Of a stretch of DNA of 64,000 nucleotides, positions 35,815-45,990 are shown in pieces. A model generated the notes under the pieces. The model searched no databases and had not been told where the DNA came from. It worked only from the letters and a program-made list of their open reading frames with translations. Source of the stretch: JAHZKS01 sp047404135 (GTDB taxonomy: Bacteria; Pseudomonadota; Alphaproteobacteria; Rickettsiales; JABSSG01). The first letter of the stretch is position 1, and the number at the start of each line of letters is the position of its first letter. The stretch lies in assembly GCA_047404135.1 (NCBI GenBank), contig JBDOIT010000002.1, forward strand, positions 62,001-126,000. The letters run 5' to 3'. The translations under genes and the position numbers were made by a program.

Positions 35815-37038
35815 ATGACAAATAAACATCCTTTACTTGAGTTAAAAAACATTTGTTACAACCTTGAGGACTCTTCGGGGGAAAGAAAAAAGATTCTGCA
35901 AAATATTAGTTTCTCTGTAGAGACAGGTGAATTCATTGGAATTACAGGAAAATCTGGAGCTGGAAAAACTATGTTGCTCAAGATAATTGCAGGTCTTACA
36001 GCACATTCCAAAGGAAGAATGATGCATTTCAAAAAAGCTCCAAAGATAACAATAGTATTTGAAGATTCCTGCCTCTTCCCATGGCTTACTGTTACAGAAA
36101 ACATTCAACTAGGTTTGCAATCTAACTATTTACCTGCAAAAGAATCTCAAAATAAAGTAGAGCAAGTCATAGACTTAATAGGACTTGCGGATTATTCGGA
36201 TGCCTATCCAAAAGAGCTATCTGCTGGCATGAACCAAAGGGTTAATTTTGCTAGAGCCATCGTTTCTGAACCGGACATCTTGCTAATGGATGACCCCTTT
36301 GTATCCTTGGATATCATGACTGCAGATTCCTTGAGGAGCGATTTATTTGACTTTTTAAATCATAAATTTATTGATATCCAAGCAATGATCATGGTCACCC
36401 ACAATATACAAGATGTTATGCAGCTGTGCTCTTCTTTATTAATAATGAAAAACACACCTACGGAGCTATATGCAAATCTAAAAATAGATCTACCTTTCCC
36501 TAGGAATGACAACACAAAGCAATATGGTAAAACTGTAGATGCGATATATAGGTATCTCAGTGAGGATACTGATTATTATGCAAAAGGAAAAGGCTCTAGT
36601 ATTCATAATAAATATCTAAGACTATCCGAAATTTCCTTGCCCACTTTACAAAACTTTCTCGAAACTATTGCTAAAAAATATACAGATGGAGTAGAGGAAG
36701 ACACGTTAACTCAAGAGATGAATGTAACACCAGAATCTATGGAAATAGTAATTGAATTTGCTGCAATGCTAGATTTTGCTAAAAAGAAAGATGAAATCAT
36801 ACGTATTATGGCCTTTGGAAAAACACTGGCACTTGAAGAAGATCCTGTAAAAAGACAAAATCTTTTCGGAAAACAACTCTTGAAAAAGCTACCCATAATA
36901 AAACATCTAAAGGATAAAAAAGCACCTGCCGGAAGAAGAAGAATTAAAGTAATAATAGAAAAAAGCCTAACTCACACTCAAACACTTAAAACATCTGATG
37001 CCATAGTAAAATGGGCAAAATTCGGTGGGATTATTTAA
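35815..37038 (+). CDS. ABC transporter ATPase with C-terminal AAA-associated domain
   Basis: 407 residues. The nucleotide-binding domain (about 6-235) has Walker A GKSGAGKT (45-52), a variant signature LSAGMNQR in place of LSGGQ, and Walker B ILLMDDPFVSLD. A second domain (about 265-400) matches the AAA-associated extension found on nitrate/sulfonate-type ATPases, including LPTLQNFLETIAKKYTDGVE. It pairs with the fused permease just upstream. Its last 8 bases overlap the convergent cca gene. Confidence 0.88.
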   Translation: MTNKHPLLELKNICYNLEDSSGERKKILQNISFSVETGEFIGITGKSGAGKTMLLKIIAGLTAHSKGRMMHFKKAPKITIVFEDSCLFPWLTVTENIQLGLQSNYLPAKESQNKVEQVIDLIGLADYSDAYPKELSAGMNQRVNFARAIVSEPDILLMDDPFVSLDIMTADSLRSDLFDFLNHKFIDIQAMIMVTHNIQDVMQLCSSLLIMKNTPTELYANLKIDLPFPRNDNTKQYGKTVDAIYRYLSEDTDYYAKGKGSSIHNKYLRLSEISLPTLQNFLETIAKKYTDGVEEDTLTQEMNVTPESMEIVIEFAAMLDFAKKKDEIIRIMAFGKTLALEEDPVKRQNLFGKQLLKKLPIIKHLKDKKAPAGRRRIKVIIEKSLTHTQTLKTSDAIVKWAKFGGII

Positions 37039-38251
37039 TACTGTCTTTTAAGAAATCTAGAACCCTTTCTCTGGTAGCGGTAAATTTAGACTCACACCAA
37101 AATCTCTCGGCTTCTTTTAAAAGATCTCCTACTGCAGTACCAGGTGTTATACCAAAAAGATCCATAACATCCTTACCTGTAATAGGGATTATAAGATCTA
37201 TATCCATATAAGAACGAATCTCTTTCAGTAAGCTTGTATACTCCACCCCATCTCTTGCTGAGATATAATACACACAATCTAGTACAGTGTCTGCATCTTC
37301 ATATATAAGTGAGTAGATATTTCCTTCTATATATTTCAACCCTCTATTCAAAATATTTTTCACGGATTTAAAATATCTATGATGTTTTCTAGAAAAATGG
37401 AATATACGCTCCAAACTATCTAGTTCTAAGTTACTTGCATCTGCAATTAGAAATATCTTTAGTAGTATTGGTGGATTTTCATTTACTCTTGAATAGACAT
37501 TCTTTAGACCATTCATATGATCTGAAAAACCCTTTGATAATGAGTATTCAAAAAGAGACGATAACACTCCTGCATCCCACATCTCATCCAAAACGCTAGA
37601 TGAATCATCAGCCATAAGAATTTTACTAAACTCCTCTCTTTTCCTTTCAGCAGATAGTATCTTTATTTTCTCAGCATTCTCTTTACATGCCTTCAACGAC
37701 TCATGGTCTATTTTACTATTTCTACCATAAATCGCATAAAATCGGAAAAATCGTAATATCCTCAAATAATCTTCTTTTACTCGTTTGTATGGGTCCCCAA
37801 CAAATCTTACCACACAGTCTTTTAGATCCTTTTCTCCTCCATAATAATCATGCAGCTCTTTTGTATATGGATCATAACTCATTGCGTTTATAGTAAAATC
37901 ACGCCTCTGGGCATCCTCTTCCCAGCTGTCCGAAAAACTTACAACAGCGTGCCTACCATCAGTTTCGATATCTTTACGCAATGTTGTTATCTCGTAGGAC
38001 CTACCTTCTAGCAAAGCAATTATTGTGCCATGCTTCTTTCCTGCATCTAAAGTTTGTATATCAGATTTTTTAAGTATAGATTCCACTTCATCAGGAAGTA
38101 GCGTAGTAGCAATATCAACGTCGTTGATTGGGATGCCAACAAGAGTGTTACGTACACACCCACCCACAAACCTAGGGTTACCTCCCCCATCCTTTAATAT
38201 GGAGAATATCGCAGAAGAGTCATAAAAATTTAGTAAGTTATCTAGCGTCAT
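37031..38251 (-). CDS. cca: CCA-adding tRNA nucleotidyltransferase / poly(A) polymerase family
   Basis: 406 residues from ATG 38251. The class II nucleotidyltransferase core is present: RFVGGCVRNTLVGIPINDVD with DVDIATTL, then RRDFTINAMSYDPY and the helical neck KEDYLRILRFFRFYA. It adds or repairs the tRNA 3' CCA. An upstream ATG at 38284 adds 11 residues, but AGGGAA stands 7 bases before 38251 and the shorter start fits the family. Whether it is the CCA enzyme or a poly(A) polymerase cannot be settled by eye. Confidence 0.9.
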   Translation of the reverse strand: MTLDNLLNFYDSSAIFSILKDGGGNPRFVGGCVRNTLVGIPINDVDIATTLLPDEVESILKKSDIQTLDAGKKHGTIIALLEGRSYEITTLRKDIETDGRHAVVSFSDSWEEDAQRRDFTINAMSYDPYTKELHDYYGGEKDLKDCVVRFVGDPYKRVKEDYLRILRFFRFYAIYGRNSKIDHESLKACKENAEKIKILSAERKREEFSKILMADDSSSVLDEMWDAGVLSSLFEYSLSKGFSDHMNGLKNVYSRVNENPPILLKIFLIADASNLELDSLERIFHFSRKHHRYFKSVKNILNRGLKYIEGNIYSLIYEDADTVLDCVYYISARDGVEYTSLLKEIRSYMDIDLIIPITGKDVMDLFGITPGTAVGDLLKEAERFWCESKFTATRERVLDFLKDSIK

Positions 38252-38313
38252 AAATGTTCCCTGAACTAATCGCCCAAGGAACATTCTAGACTAAAATTCT
38301 TTTTTGATAATAG

Positions 38314-40569
38314 CTAAAAGTTAAAATATTTCTTTTTGCTCTTATTTGCAGATTGCTTTTCTTCTGGGCCCTTATCTTTTGACACAGTCTCTTTACTTTT
38401 AGGAGCAGACTCTTTATTCTCCTGACCTTCGGATTCTTTCTTATATGGCTTGTCTTTAGAATGAGGTTTATTTTCTTTCTCAGAGCCTTTCTTTTGAGAA
38501 TTCTGAGGTTTTGTAGAAAGTTTAATCTTACCTTTCCTGTCATCCATTCCGATAACTCTTACTTTTATCTCATCATCTTCATTCAAAACATCTCTGATAT
38601 TTTCGATTCTCTTTTCACTGATTTCACTTATATGCAACAAGCCTTCTTTGCTACCCATGAATGAAACAACAGCACCGAAATCTAATATCTTAGTAACCTT
38701 ACCTTGATATTCTGTACCGACTTCAGGTTCAAATACTAGAGAATTAATCATCTCAATTGCTTTTTCAGAATCTTCTGCATTAGCAGCAGCAACAGACACG
38801 ATACCTTCATCGTTAATATCAACTTTTGCACCAGTAGCCTCACAGATCGCCTTAATATTTTTCCCACCAGGTCCAATGACTACACCAATTTTATTTTTAT
38901 TAATTGTAATCTTTGTGATTGTTGGAGCATGCTTACTTACTGCTGTACGCGCCTCAGAAAGAGATTTATTCATCTCACCAAGAATATGTAGCATTCCTTC
39001 TCTAGCTTGCTGTAAAGCTTGCTTCATAATGTCAAAATTAACACCATCGATTTTGATATCCATTTGCAATGCAGTAATACCATTCTCTGTACCAGCAACT
39101 TTAAAGTCCATATCACCAATATGATCTTCATCACCAAGGATATCTGATAATATAGTAAATTTCTTACCGTCCATAATAAGACCCATAGCAATACCTGCTA
39201 CTGGACTCTTTAAAGGAACACCAGCATCCATCATCGCAAGAGATGCACCACAAACTGTTGCCATAGAAGAAGAACCATTACATGCAGTAATTTCAGATAC
39301 TGTACGTATAGTGTAAGGGAAATCTTCACGCGAAGGAAGCATAGGACGTATTGCCCTCCATGCTAACTTACCATGCCCTATCTCTCTTCTACCAGGCGCT
39401 CTCAACATAGATACTTCACCAACACAATATGGCAAGAAGTTATAATGAAGCATGAATTTCTCCTTTGTCATACCGTCAAGGGAGTCTATCATTTGCTCGT
39501 CATCACCGCTACCTAGTGTTGTTGTAACTAAAGCTTGAGTTTCTCCTCTAGTAAATAGAGCAGAACCATGAGTACGAGGAAGAACTGATACTTCTGTGTC
39601 AATTTGTCTTATTGATTTGGAATCTCTTCCATCAATTCTCTTCCCATTTTTAACTATATCATCTCTAACAATCTCTCCCTGAATAATTTTGAAGGCTTCA
39701 GAAATGTCACTCTCTTCAAACTTCTCTGGATCAATTTCAGATAATAATGATTCTTTGATTTCGCTAATAGCCAAGTTACGACTCTTTTTATCTTGAGTCT
39801 TGTATGCTGATGCCAAATCTTTTTCTACAACGGATTTCACATAAGCAATTACATCTTGGTCCAATTCCTTAGATTCGAAATGCCATTTCTCATTACCTAC
39901 TTCCTTATCTAGGTCAGCAATAAGCTTAAAAATTGGTTGCATTGATTTGTGACCAAACTCAAGAGCTTCTAGCATCTCTTTCTCGCCTAACTCATTTGCT
40001 TCGGATTCTACCATCAAGATAGAGTCTTTTGTCCCAGCAATAATCAAATCTAAATCACTTTCTTCTTTGTTCTGGTTATCACAAATAAGCTCACCATCAA
40101 CTTTTCCAACTCTTACACATGATACCGGTCCATTGAAAGGAGCGCCAGATATTGTCAAGGCAGCAGAAGCACCTATCATAGCAAGTATATCTGCACTATT
40201 TTCTCCATCATATGATAGAAGAGTACAAATTACTTGTACTTCATGGTTAAAGCCTTTTGGGAATAAAGGCCTAATAGGCCTATCAATTAATCTAGAAGTA
40301 AGTGTTTCGAATTCAGAGGGTCTTCCTTCTCTTTTAAAGAAACCACCCGGGATTTTCCCAGCAGCTGCTGTCATTTCTCTGTAAATTACCGTTAAAGGTA
40401 AAAAGCCAAGTCCTTCACGTGGCTTTTTGCTTACTACTGCTGTACATAGCACTTCTGTATCACCAGAACGCACCAAAACAGCACCATCAGCTTGACGAGC
40501 CATTTTGCCTGTCTCTAAAGAGATCTTCTGGCCACACCACTCGGTTTCTTTTTTTATTATTTTAAACAT
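38314..40569 (-). CDS. pnp: Polynucleotide phosphorylase
   Basis: 751 residues. Two RNase PH-like domains, then a KH domain (KITINKNKIGVVIGPGGKNI) and an S1 domain (about 625-690). The active-site region MDIKIDGVNFDIMKQALQQA and the GDEDHIGDMDFKVAGT segment are intact. A tail of about 60 residues of mostly Lys, Glu, Ser and Pro extends past the normal length. It degrades RNA from the 3' end with phosphate. It follows rpsO by 3 bases, the classic order. Confidence 0.97.
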   Translation of the reverse strand: MFKIIKKETEWCGQKISLETGKMARQADGAVLVRSGDTEVLCTAVVSKKPREGLGFLPLTVIYREMTAAAGKIPGGFFKREGRPSEFETLTSRLIDRPIRPLFPKGFNHEVQVICTLLSYDGENSADILAMIGASAALTISGAPFNGPVSCVRVGKVDGELICDNQNKEESDLDLIIAGTKDSILMVESEANELGEKEMLEALEFGHKSMQPIFKLIADLDKEVGNEKWHFESKELDQDVIAYVKSVVEKDLASAYKTQDKKSRNLAISEIKESLLSEIDPEKFEESDISEAFKIIQGEIVRDDIVKNGKRIDGRDSKSIRQIDTEVSVLPRTHGSALFTRGETQALVTTTLGSGDDEQMIDSLDGMTKEKFMLHYNFLPYCVGEVSMLRAPGRREIGHGKLAWRAIRPMLPSREDFPYTIRTVSEITACNGSSSMATVCGASLAMMDAGVPLKSPVAGIAMGLIMDGKKFTILSDILGDEDHIGDMDFKVAGTENGITALQMDIKIDGVNFDIMKQALQQAREGMLHILGEMNKSLSEARTAVSKHAPTITKITINKNKIGVVIGPGGKNIKAICEATGAKVDINDEGIVSVAAANAEDSEKAIEMINSLVFEPEVGTEYQGKVTKILDFGAVVSFMGSKEGLLHISEISEKRIENIRDVLNEDDEIKVRVIGMDDRKGKIKLSTKPQNSQKKGSEKENKPHSKDKPYKKESEGQENKESAPKSKETVSKDKGPEEKQSANKSKKKYFNF

Positions 40570-40572
40570 ATA

Positions 40573-40842
40573 TTATTTCCTTAGGCCCAATGCCTTCACT
40601 AAATTACTGTAACGGCCTTCAGAATTATTTTTCAAATAACTCAGAAGACTTCTTCTTCTATTAACCAAAACGATCAGCCCCCTACGAGAGTGAAAATCTT
40701 TCTTATGGGTTTTCATATGATCGGTTAAACTTAAAATACGCTCTGTAAGAACTGAAACTTGAACCTCAACAGAACCTGTATCATTTTTTGAATGTTGGAA
40801 TTTTTTTACCAACTCTTGTTTTTTTTCTTTAGTAATCGACAT
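40573..40842 (-). CDS. rpsO: Ribosomal protein S15
   Basis: 89 residues. QHSKNDTGSVEVQVSVLTER and RRGLIVLVNRRRSLLSYLK are the conserved S15 segments. It binds the central domain of 16S rRNA. Its start overlaps the end of truB by 14 bases. Confidence 0.97.
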   Translation of the reverse strand: MSITKEKKQELVKKFQHSKNDTGSVEVQVSVLTERILSLTDHMKTHKKDFHSRRGLIVLVNRRRSLLSYLKNNSEGRYSNLVKALGLRK

Positions 40843-41749
40843 CGTAATACTCCTTATTAAAATTAAAAATTCTTACCGGGGCAAATTTTGAGTTTACCAC
40901 TTTTCCAATTGCGAGCAGCCTTCCTAAGTTTTTAGCTAAATAAACTTGAGAATCCTGATCTGAGAACCTTGCTGGATCAATTTCTATTTTAACTCCATTG
41001 AGCAGCTTCCGAGCCTCTTCTTCGGAAAACAGGATAGCCGGGATGTCGTCCAGCACACTATCCACCGATAATAAAACATCATCGAGGTCGGTATTATGCA
41101 CTATTTTTTCTAAAATTTCTAGAGAAATTAAGTTTTTTTTCCCAAAAACACCTACTTTTGTCCTACGAAGATCAAAAATATACCCAATTCCTCCACAATT
41201 CTTAGCCAAATCATGACCTAAAGACCTAATATAGGTTCCTTTTCCGCATTCTACCTTAAACTTTACTTGCTTCTTTTTTTGATCGTAATTGGTTATTTCT
41301 AATGATTCTATAAGTATATCTCTCTCTTTTAACTCCACTTTTTCACCAGATCTTGCCATGTCATAGGCACGTCTTCCAGAAACTCTGATAGCTGAAAACG
41401 CTGGAGGTGTTTGCTTGATTTTGCCTAAGAATTTTGGAACCTCTTCTAGAATTTTTTCTTTGGAAGGCATATAATCATTCTCTAGAATGGTCTCCCCCTC
41501 TTCATCATAACTATCTGTTTCTCTTCCAAATTGTATCCCGAACTCATATCCCTTCATGCAATCTTGAACAAACATCACGCTCTTTGTTGCCTCCCCAATG
41601 GCAACAGGCAATACACCCGTAGCCAATGGATCCAAGGTACCAGCATGACCAATCTTTTTCATTTTCAGCAAAGATCTTAGGATAGACACTACTTTCGCTG
41701 ATGAAATACCTTTTGGCTTATCTATACAAAGCCATCCATATTTTTCCAT
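40829..41749 (-). CDS. truB: tRNA pseudouridine-55 synthase
   Basis: 306 residues. KPKGISSAKVVSILR, the catalytic HAGTLDPLATGVLPVAIGEA with its Asp, YEFGIQFGRETDSYDEEG and GTYIRSLGHDLA identify it. It makes the pseudouridine of the T loop in tRNAs. Part of the rimP-nusA-infB-rbfA-truB-rpsO-pnp series. Confidence 0.97.
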   Translation of the reverse strand: MEKYGWLCIDKPKGISSAKVVSILRSLLKMKKIGHAGTLDPLATGVLPVAIGEATKSVMFVQDCMKGYEFGIQFGRETDSYDEEGETILENDYMPSKEKILEEVPKFLGKIKQTPPAFSAIRVSGRRAYDMARSGEKVELKERDILIESLEITNYDQKKKQVKFKVECGKGTYIRSLGHDLAKNCGGIGYIFDLRRTKVGVFGKKNLISLEILEKIVHNTDLDDVLLSVDSVLDDIPAILFSEEEARKLLNGVKIEIDPARFSDQDSQVYLAKNLGRLLAIGKVVNSKFAPVRIFNFNKEYYDVDY

Positions 41750-41757
41750 GAAGATTT

Positions 41758-42114
41758 TTAGTCTTTTAGTGCGTTATTGATATTTGATGCATTCTCAAAA
41801 GAATCATCAAGAATGAACTTTAGCTCTGGCATATATCTAAGAGTAATTTTTTTAACTAACATCCCTTTTAGACGCGGGGTTAGCTCTACCATGTTTCTTA
41901 AAAAATTATCTTTGTCTATAGATTCATTAAATAGGAAGAATATGTAAATATTAGCAAGCCTTAGATCAGGGGTCATACGCACTTCAGATATAATCACTGA
42001 AATACCCTCTATAGATGGCTCATGTATTTGATTGCTAAAAATTTCACTAAGAGCTCTCTTAATAGTTTCTCCAACTTTTAGCTGTCTGTTAGAAGGCATC
42101 CTGATATCATTCAT
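41758..42114 (-). CDS. rbfA: Ribosome-binding factor A
   Basis: 118 residues. It opens RQLKVGETIKRALSEIF and has VRMTPDLRLANIYIFFL with LRYMPELKFILDDSFENA, the KH-like fold of RbfA. It assists late maturation of the 30S subunit. Eight bases lie on either side to infB and truB. Confidence 0.94.
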   Translation of the reverse strand: MNDIRMPSNRQLKVGETIKRALSEIFSNQIHEPSIEGISVIISEVRMTPDLRLANIYIFFLFNESIDKDNFLRNMVELTPRLKGMLVKKITLRYMPELKFILDDSFENASNINNALKD

Positions 42115-42122
42115 ATACTTCC

Positions 42123-44429
42123 CTACAACTTCTGCTTCTCTTCTATTATTTCATATACTTCAAGAACATCTCCTTCTTTTATGTCTTCATACCTCTCAAA
42201 TGCGATACCACATTCATATCCATTTGCTACTTCTTTAACATCCTCTTTGAAACGCTTTAGTGTCTTCAGCTGCCCATCATGTATAACCACATTGTCTCTC
42301 AACAAGCGTACTTTAGCGCCCCTCTTAATCACACCTTTAGTTACAAACGAACCACCAATCTTACCAGCTTTTGTAATGTTAAATACTTGTCTAATTTCTG
42401 CAGACCCAAGATACTCTTCTCTCTCTATAGGACTCAACATACCAGATGCAATCATTTTAATATCGTCCATTAGCTCGTAGATAATGGAATAATATCTCAT
42501 ATCCACTTTCTCTTTATCTGATAACATCTTGGCATTAGAATTCGCACGAACATTAAAACCAATCACAAGAGCATTAGAAGCCTTGGCAAGAGCTATATCA
42601 GATTCACTGATTCCACCAACTCCTTTATGCAAGAACTTGATCTTAATTTCTGCATTGTCTATTTTATCTACAGAACCCATAATTGCCTCTATAGAACCAT
42701 GTACATCTGCCTTCAACAAGATTGGTAATGTTTTAACTCTATTATCAGAGGAAGCCAATGAAAACATTTCTTCAAGAGAAGAATTTGATTGCATAACATT
42801 CTCTTTTTCTTTGAGCTTTCGCTCTCTATATTTGCATATATCACGAGCTTGCCTCTCTTCATCCACCACATGAATCGGATCACCAGCAGCAGGAGAAGTA
42901 TCAAGACCTGTAATCTCAGCAGGAACCCCTGGAGTTACTTCTTTCTGAGGCATAGCTTTGTCATTTATGATTGTTTTCACTTTACCAAATGCACAACCAG
43001 CAACAACTATATCTCCTTTTTTCAAAGATCCTTTTTGCACAAGAACAGTAGCAGAAACACCACGAGATTTTTCTACCCTAGACTCAATAACAACACCTCT
43101 AGCTTTCCCTGTATCTACAGCTTTTATCTCTAGCATTTCTGCTTGAAGCAAAATGGTTTCTTTCAGCTTGTCCAGATTGCGTTTCTCGGTTGCAGATACT
43201 TCAACAGTCATGATATCACCACCCATTGATTCTGGTATTAAATCATGCTGCAATAATTCAGCAACGGCTCTATCTGGGTCTGCGCCTTCTTTATCTATTT
43301 TATTTACCGCAACGATAATAGGAACTTCAGCAGCCTTAGCATGGTTAATAGCCTCTACTGTCTGAGCTTTAACTCCATCATCAGCAGCAATAACAAGAAC
43401 AACAATATCTGTAACTTTTGCTCCCCTGGATCTCATACCTGTGAATGCTTCGTGACCCGGGGTATCAATAAAGGTAATACTCTGTTCTTTATTTACTTTT
43501 ACTTGGTAAGCACCAATATGCTGCGTAATTCCACCCGCTTCTCCTTTAGTAACATCAGTATCTCTTAATGCATCTAGCAATGATGTTTTACCATGATCCA
43601 CATGACCCATGATTGTAACAACAGGGGGCCTAGTAATCGCTTTGCTGTCATCATGCGCATCATCCTCAAGCAATATACTTTCTACATCTGCATCTGTAAC
43701 ACGCTTCAGAGTGTGACCTAATTCGTTAATTATTAGCTCTGCAGTATCAGCATCAATTGTTTGGTTTGTTTTTACAATCATACCAAGCTTCATGCACTCC
43801 TTGATTACGTCAGTGCTCTTCTCTGCCATACGCACTGCAAGCTCTGCAACAGTAATAAATTCAGGCAGAACAACTTCTCTTACCTGCTTCTCTTTTGGCT
43901 CATTATTTTCTTTTAATCTGCGCATTTTATCACGAGCACGTTTTATCGAAGCAAAACTACGCTCCTTCCCACCTACTCGGTCAATATTCTGTACAGCAAT
44001 TTTGTTTGAACCACCCTTCATACCAAATTCGTATTTTGATCTAAGCAAAGGCTTTTTAACGCTCAATTTCTTGAATTCTTCTTTTTCTGGTTCTTTATCC
44101 TGCTTTTTATAAGTAAATCTATTATTTGGAGCATCCTTAGGAGAGTCCTCTTTCGCAGGAGGCTTTGGAGAAACTTCTTCTACAGTCTCTTTAGGAACAA
44201 CCTTTTCCTCTTCAGGAATTGTAATTTCTTCAACTTTTTCTGGTTCTACATATTTCTCTTCTTTAGGAGAAACAAAGGTTTTAGGCACAAAAGTCCTTGT
44301 ACGCCTCCTTTTTACCTCTACCGAAACTGATTTGCTGCCCTGGGCACTAGGATCAAATTTAGTAGTACGATTTAAAGATAGAACCGTATAGTTTTTTTGT
44401 TTAGAGCTTTCGTTATTCTTATCTGACAT
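42123..44429 (-). CDS. infB: Translation initiation factor IF-2
   Basis: 768 residues. The N-terminal 190 residues are low-complexity and charged; an IF2_N module (about 188-240) follows. The GTPase domain starts with VVTIMGHVDHGKTSLLDALR (GHVDHGKT at 275-282), with DTPGHEAF and NKIDKEGADPD later, then the C-terminal beta-barrels that bind initiator tRNA. It begins only 19 bases after nusA; the small ylxR gene usually found here in alphaproteobacteria is absent. Confidence 0.97.
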   Translation of the reverse strand: MSDKNNESSKQKNYTVLSLNRTTKFDPSAQGSKSVSVEVKRRRTRTFVPKTFVSPKEEKYVEPEKVEEITIPEEEKVVPKETVEEVSPKPPAKEDSPKDAPNNRFTYKKQDKEPEKEEFKKLSVKKPLLRSKYEFGMKGGSNKIAVQNIDRVGGKERSFASIKRARDKMRRLKENNEPKEKQVREVVLPEFITVAELAVRMAEKSTDVIKECMKLGMIVKTNQTIDADTAELIINELGHTLKRVTDADVESILLEDDAHDDSKAITRPPVVTIMGHVDHGKTSLLDALRDTDVTKGEAGGITQHIGAYQVKVNKEQSITFIDTPGHEAFTGMRSRGAKVTDIVVLVIAADDGVKAQTVEAINHAKAAEVPIIVAVNKIDKEGADPDRAVAELLQHDLIPESMGGDIMTVEVSATEKRNLDKLKETILLQAEMLEIKAVDTGKARGVVIESRVEKSRGVSATVLVQKGSLKKGDIVVAGCAFGKVKTIINDKAMPQKEVTPGVPAEITGLDTSPAAGDPIHVVDEERQARDICKYRERKLKEKENVMQSNSSLEEMFSLASSDNRVKTLPILLKADVHGSIEAIMGSVDKIDNAEIKIKFLHKGVGGISESDIALAKASNALVIGFNVRANSNAKMLSDKEKVDMRYYSIIYELMDDIKMIASGMLSPIEREEYLGSAEIRQVFNITKAGKIGGSFVTKGVIKRGAKVRLLRDNVVIHDGQLKTLKRFKEDVKEVANGYECGIAFERYEDIKEGDVLEVYEIIEEKQKL

Positions 44430-44448
44430 AACTACTTTAAAAATAAAA

Positions 44449-45966
44449 TTACTTTTCTGATTTGTTCTGTTCTAGTTTAAGCCTTGCTTGCTCTATCGCA
44501 GAAGAAATATGCTGATCTTCCATGTTACTATTTGGAAGGATGGATTTAAATTCTTCAATAGTCATCTCAGATAAATCCTCAAATTCCTTGATACCAGAAT
44601 GAGCCAAAGTTAACATATGCTCTGGAGGTAATCCACCAAATAATTCCATAATCTCTTTATCCACACCTAGCTTGTTAAGATCTTTCACAATTTCTTTGTT
44701 TTTTGATTCAACAATTTCCTGAGCACGAGATATAAGTTCCTTGGCTATAGCTTCATCTAAACCTTCTATTGAAGACAGCTCTTCTACAGAAACATATGCT
44801 ATATCATCAATATTTGCAAAACCTTCGGCAGAAAGTAGCTGAGCTAATACTTCTTCTACCCCCAACTCTTCGCAGAATAATTCAGTAGTAGAATTAAACT
44901 CTTCAGCTCTACGTTTTGATTCTTCCTCTTCAACCAAAATATCTATATTCCATCCAACAAGCTTAGAAGCAAGGCGCACATTCTGACCTCTTCTACCAAT
45001 TGCCATACTTAAATGCTCGTTTTGTACAACTACTTCGATTTTCTTTTTATCTTCGTCAATAATAACTTTTGCCACTTCTGCGGGGGCAAGGGAACTAATC
45101 ACGAATTGCGCAGGATCTGCAGACCACTTAATGATGTCAATTTTCTCGCCATGGATCTCGCTAATAATAGATTGTATCCTAGAGCCTCGTACACCGACAC
45201 ACGAACCAACAGGATCTATACTAGTTTCTGCTGTGTATACAGCTACTTTAGATTTAGAACCAGGCTCTCTAGATACATTCTTAATCTCAATAATTTTGTC
45301 GTATACTTCAGGAACTTCTTGCTCAAATAATGCTCTCACAAAGCCAGGGTGAGTTCTAGAGAGAACTATCTGATGACCTTTATTATCTCTACGCACCTCT
45401 TCGATATATGACTTTACTCTGTCATTCATCTTAAATATCTCTCCAGGAATTAAATTCTCTCTTCTAAGTACAGCTTCACCTCTACCTAGATCTATAACAA
45501 CATTCCCGAATTCAACCCTTTTAACAACGCCGTTGATTACTTCTCCAACACGGTCCTTAAACTCTTCGTGTTGTTTTTCTCTTTCCGCTTCTCTAACTTT
45601 CTGAATAATCACTTGTTTTGCAGACTGCGCAAATACCCTAGCTAAGTCCAATGGAGGGAGGGGCTCTAGTATTACATCACCGATCTGAACATCGTCTTTA
45701 TTTTTTAAAGCATCCTCTAAAGAGATTTCTGCATGAGAGTTTTCTACTTCTTCAACAACATGTATCTCTCTGTTAATTGATATATCACCTGTATTGTGAT
45801 TTATCTTTGCAGATATTATATTTTCATGCCCATATTTTTTTTTACTAGCACTTTGTATTGCCTGCTCTAAAGCCTCAATAATTAAATTACGCGACACACC
45901 TTTTTCTCTAGCTACAGTATCTGCTATTTGTATAAGTTCACTATTAAACCCTACAGAGTTAACCAT
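44449..45966 (-). CDS. nusA: Transcription elongation/termination factor NusA
   Basis: 505 residues: N-terminal RNA-polymerase-binding domain (1-130), S1 domain (about 135-200), two KH domains (about 205-345, with ELRGxR-like CVGVRGSRIQSIISE and AIGRRGQNVRLASKL), and two C-terminal acidic helix-hairpin-helix repeats (about 360-500). It controls pausing, termination and antitermination. Second gene after rimP; its own leader contains a terminator that NusA could act on. Confidence 0.97.
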   Translation of the reverse strand: MVNSVGFNSELIQIADTVAREKGVSRNLIIEALEQAIQSASKKKYGHENIISAKINHNTGDISINREIHVVEEVENSHAEISLEDALKNKDDVQIGDVILEPLPPLDLARVFAQSAKQVIIQKVREAEREKQHEEFKDRVGEVINGVVKRVEFGNVVIDLGRGEAVLRRENLIPGEIFKMNDRVKSYIEEVRRDNKGHQIVLSRTHPGFVRALFEQEVPEVYDKIIEIKNVSREPGSKSKVAVYTAETSIDPVGSCVGVRGSRIQSIISEIHGEKIDIIKWSADPAQFVISSLAPAEVAKVIIDEDKKKIEVVVQNEHLSMAIGRRGQNVRLASKLVGWNIDILVEEEESKRRAEEFNSTTELFCEELGVEEVLAQLLSAEGFANIDDIAYVSVEELSSIEGLDEAIAKELISRAQEIVESKNKEIVKDLNKLGVDKEIMELFGGLPPEHMLTLAHSGIKEFEDLSEMTIEEFKSILPNSNMEDQHISSAIEQARLKLEQNKSEK

Positions 45967-45990
45967 TTTGACCTCTTTTGTTAAAAATAT

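Noticed and set aside
38286..38543. Minus-strand ORF of 85 codons, Lys/Arg rich
   Set aside because: It is a shifted-frame shadow of the charged C-terminal tail of pnp.
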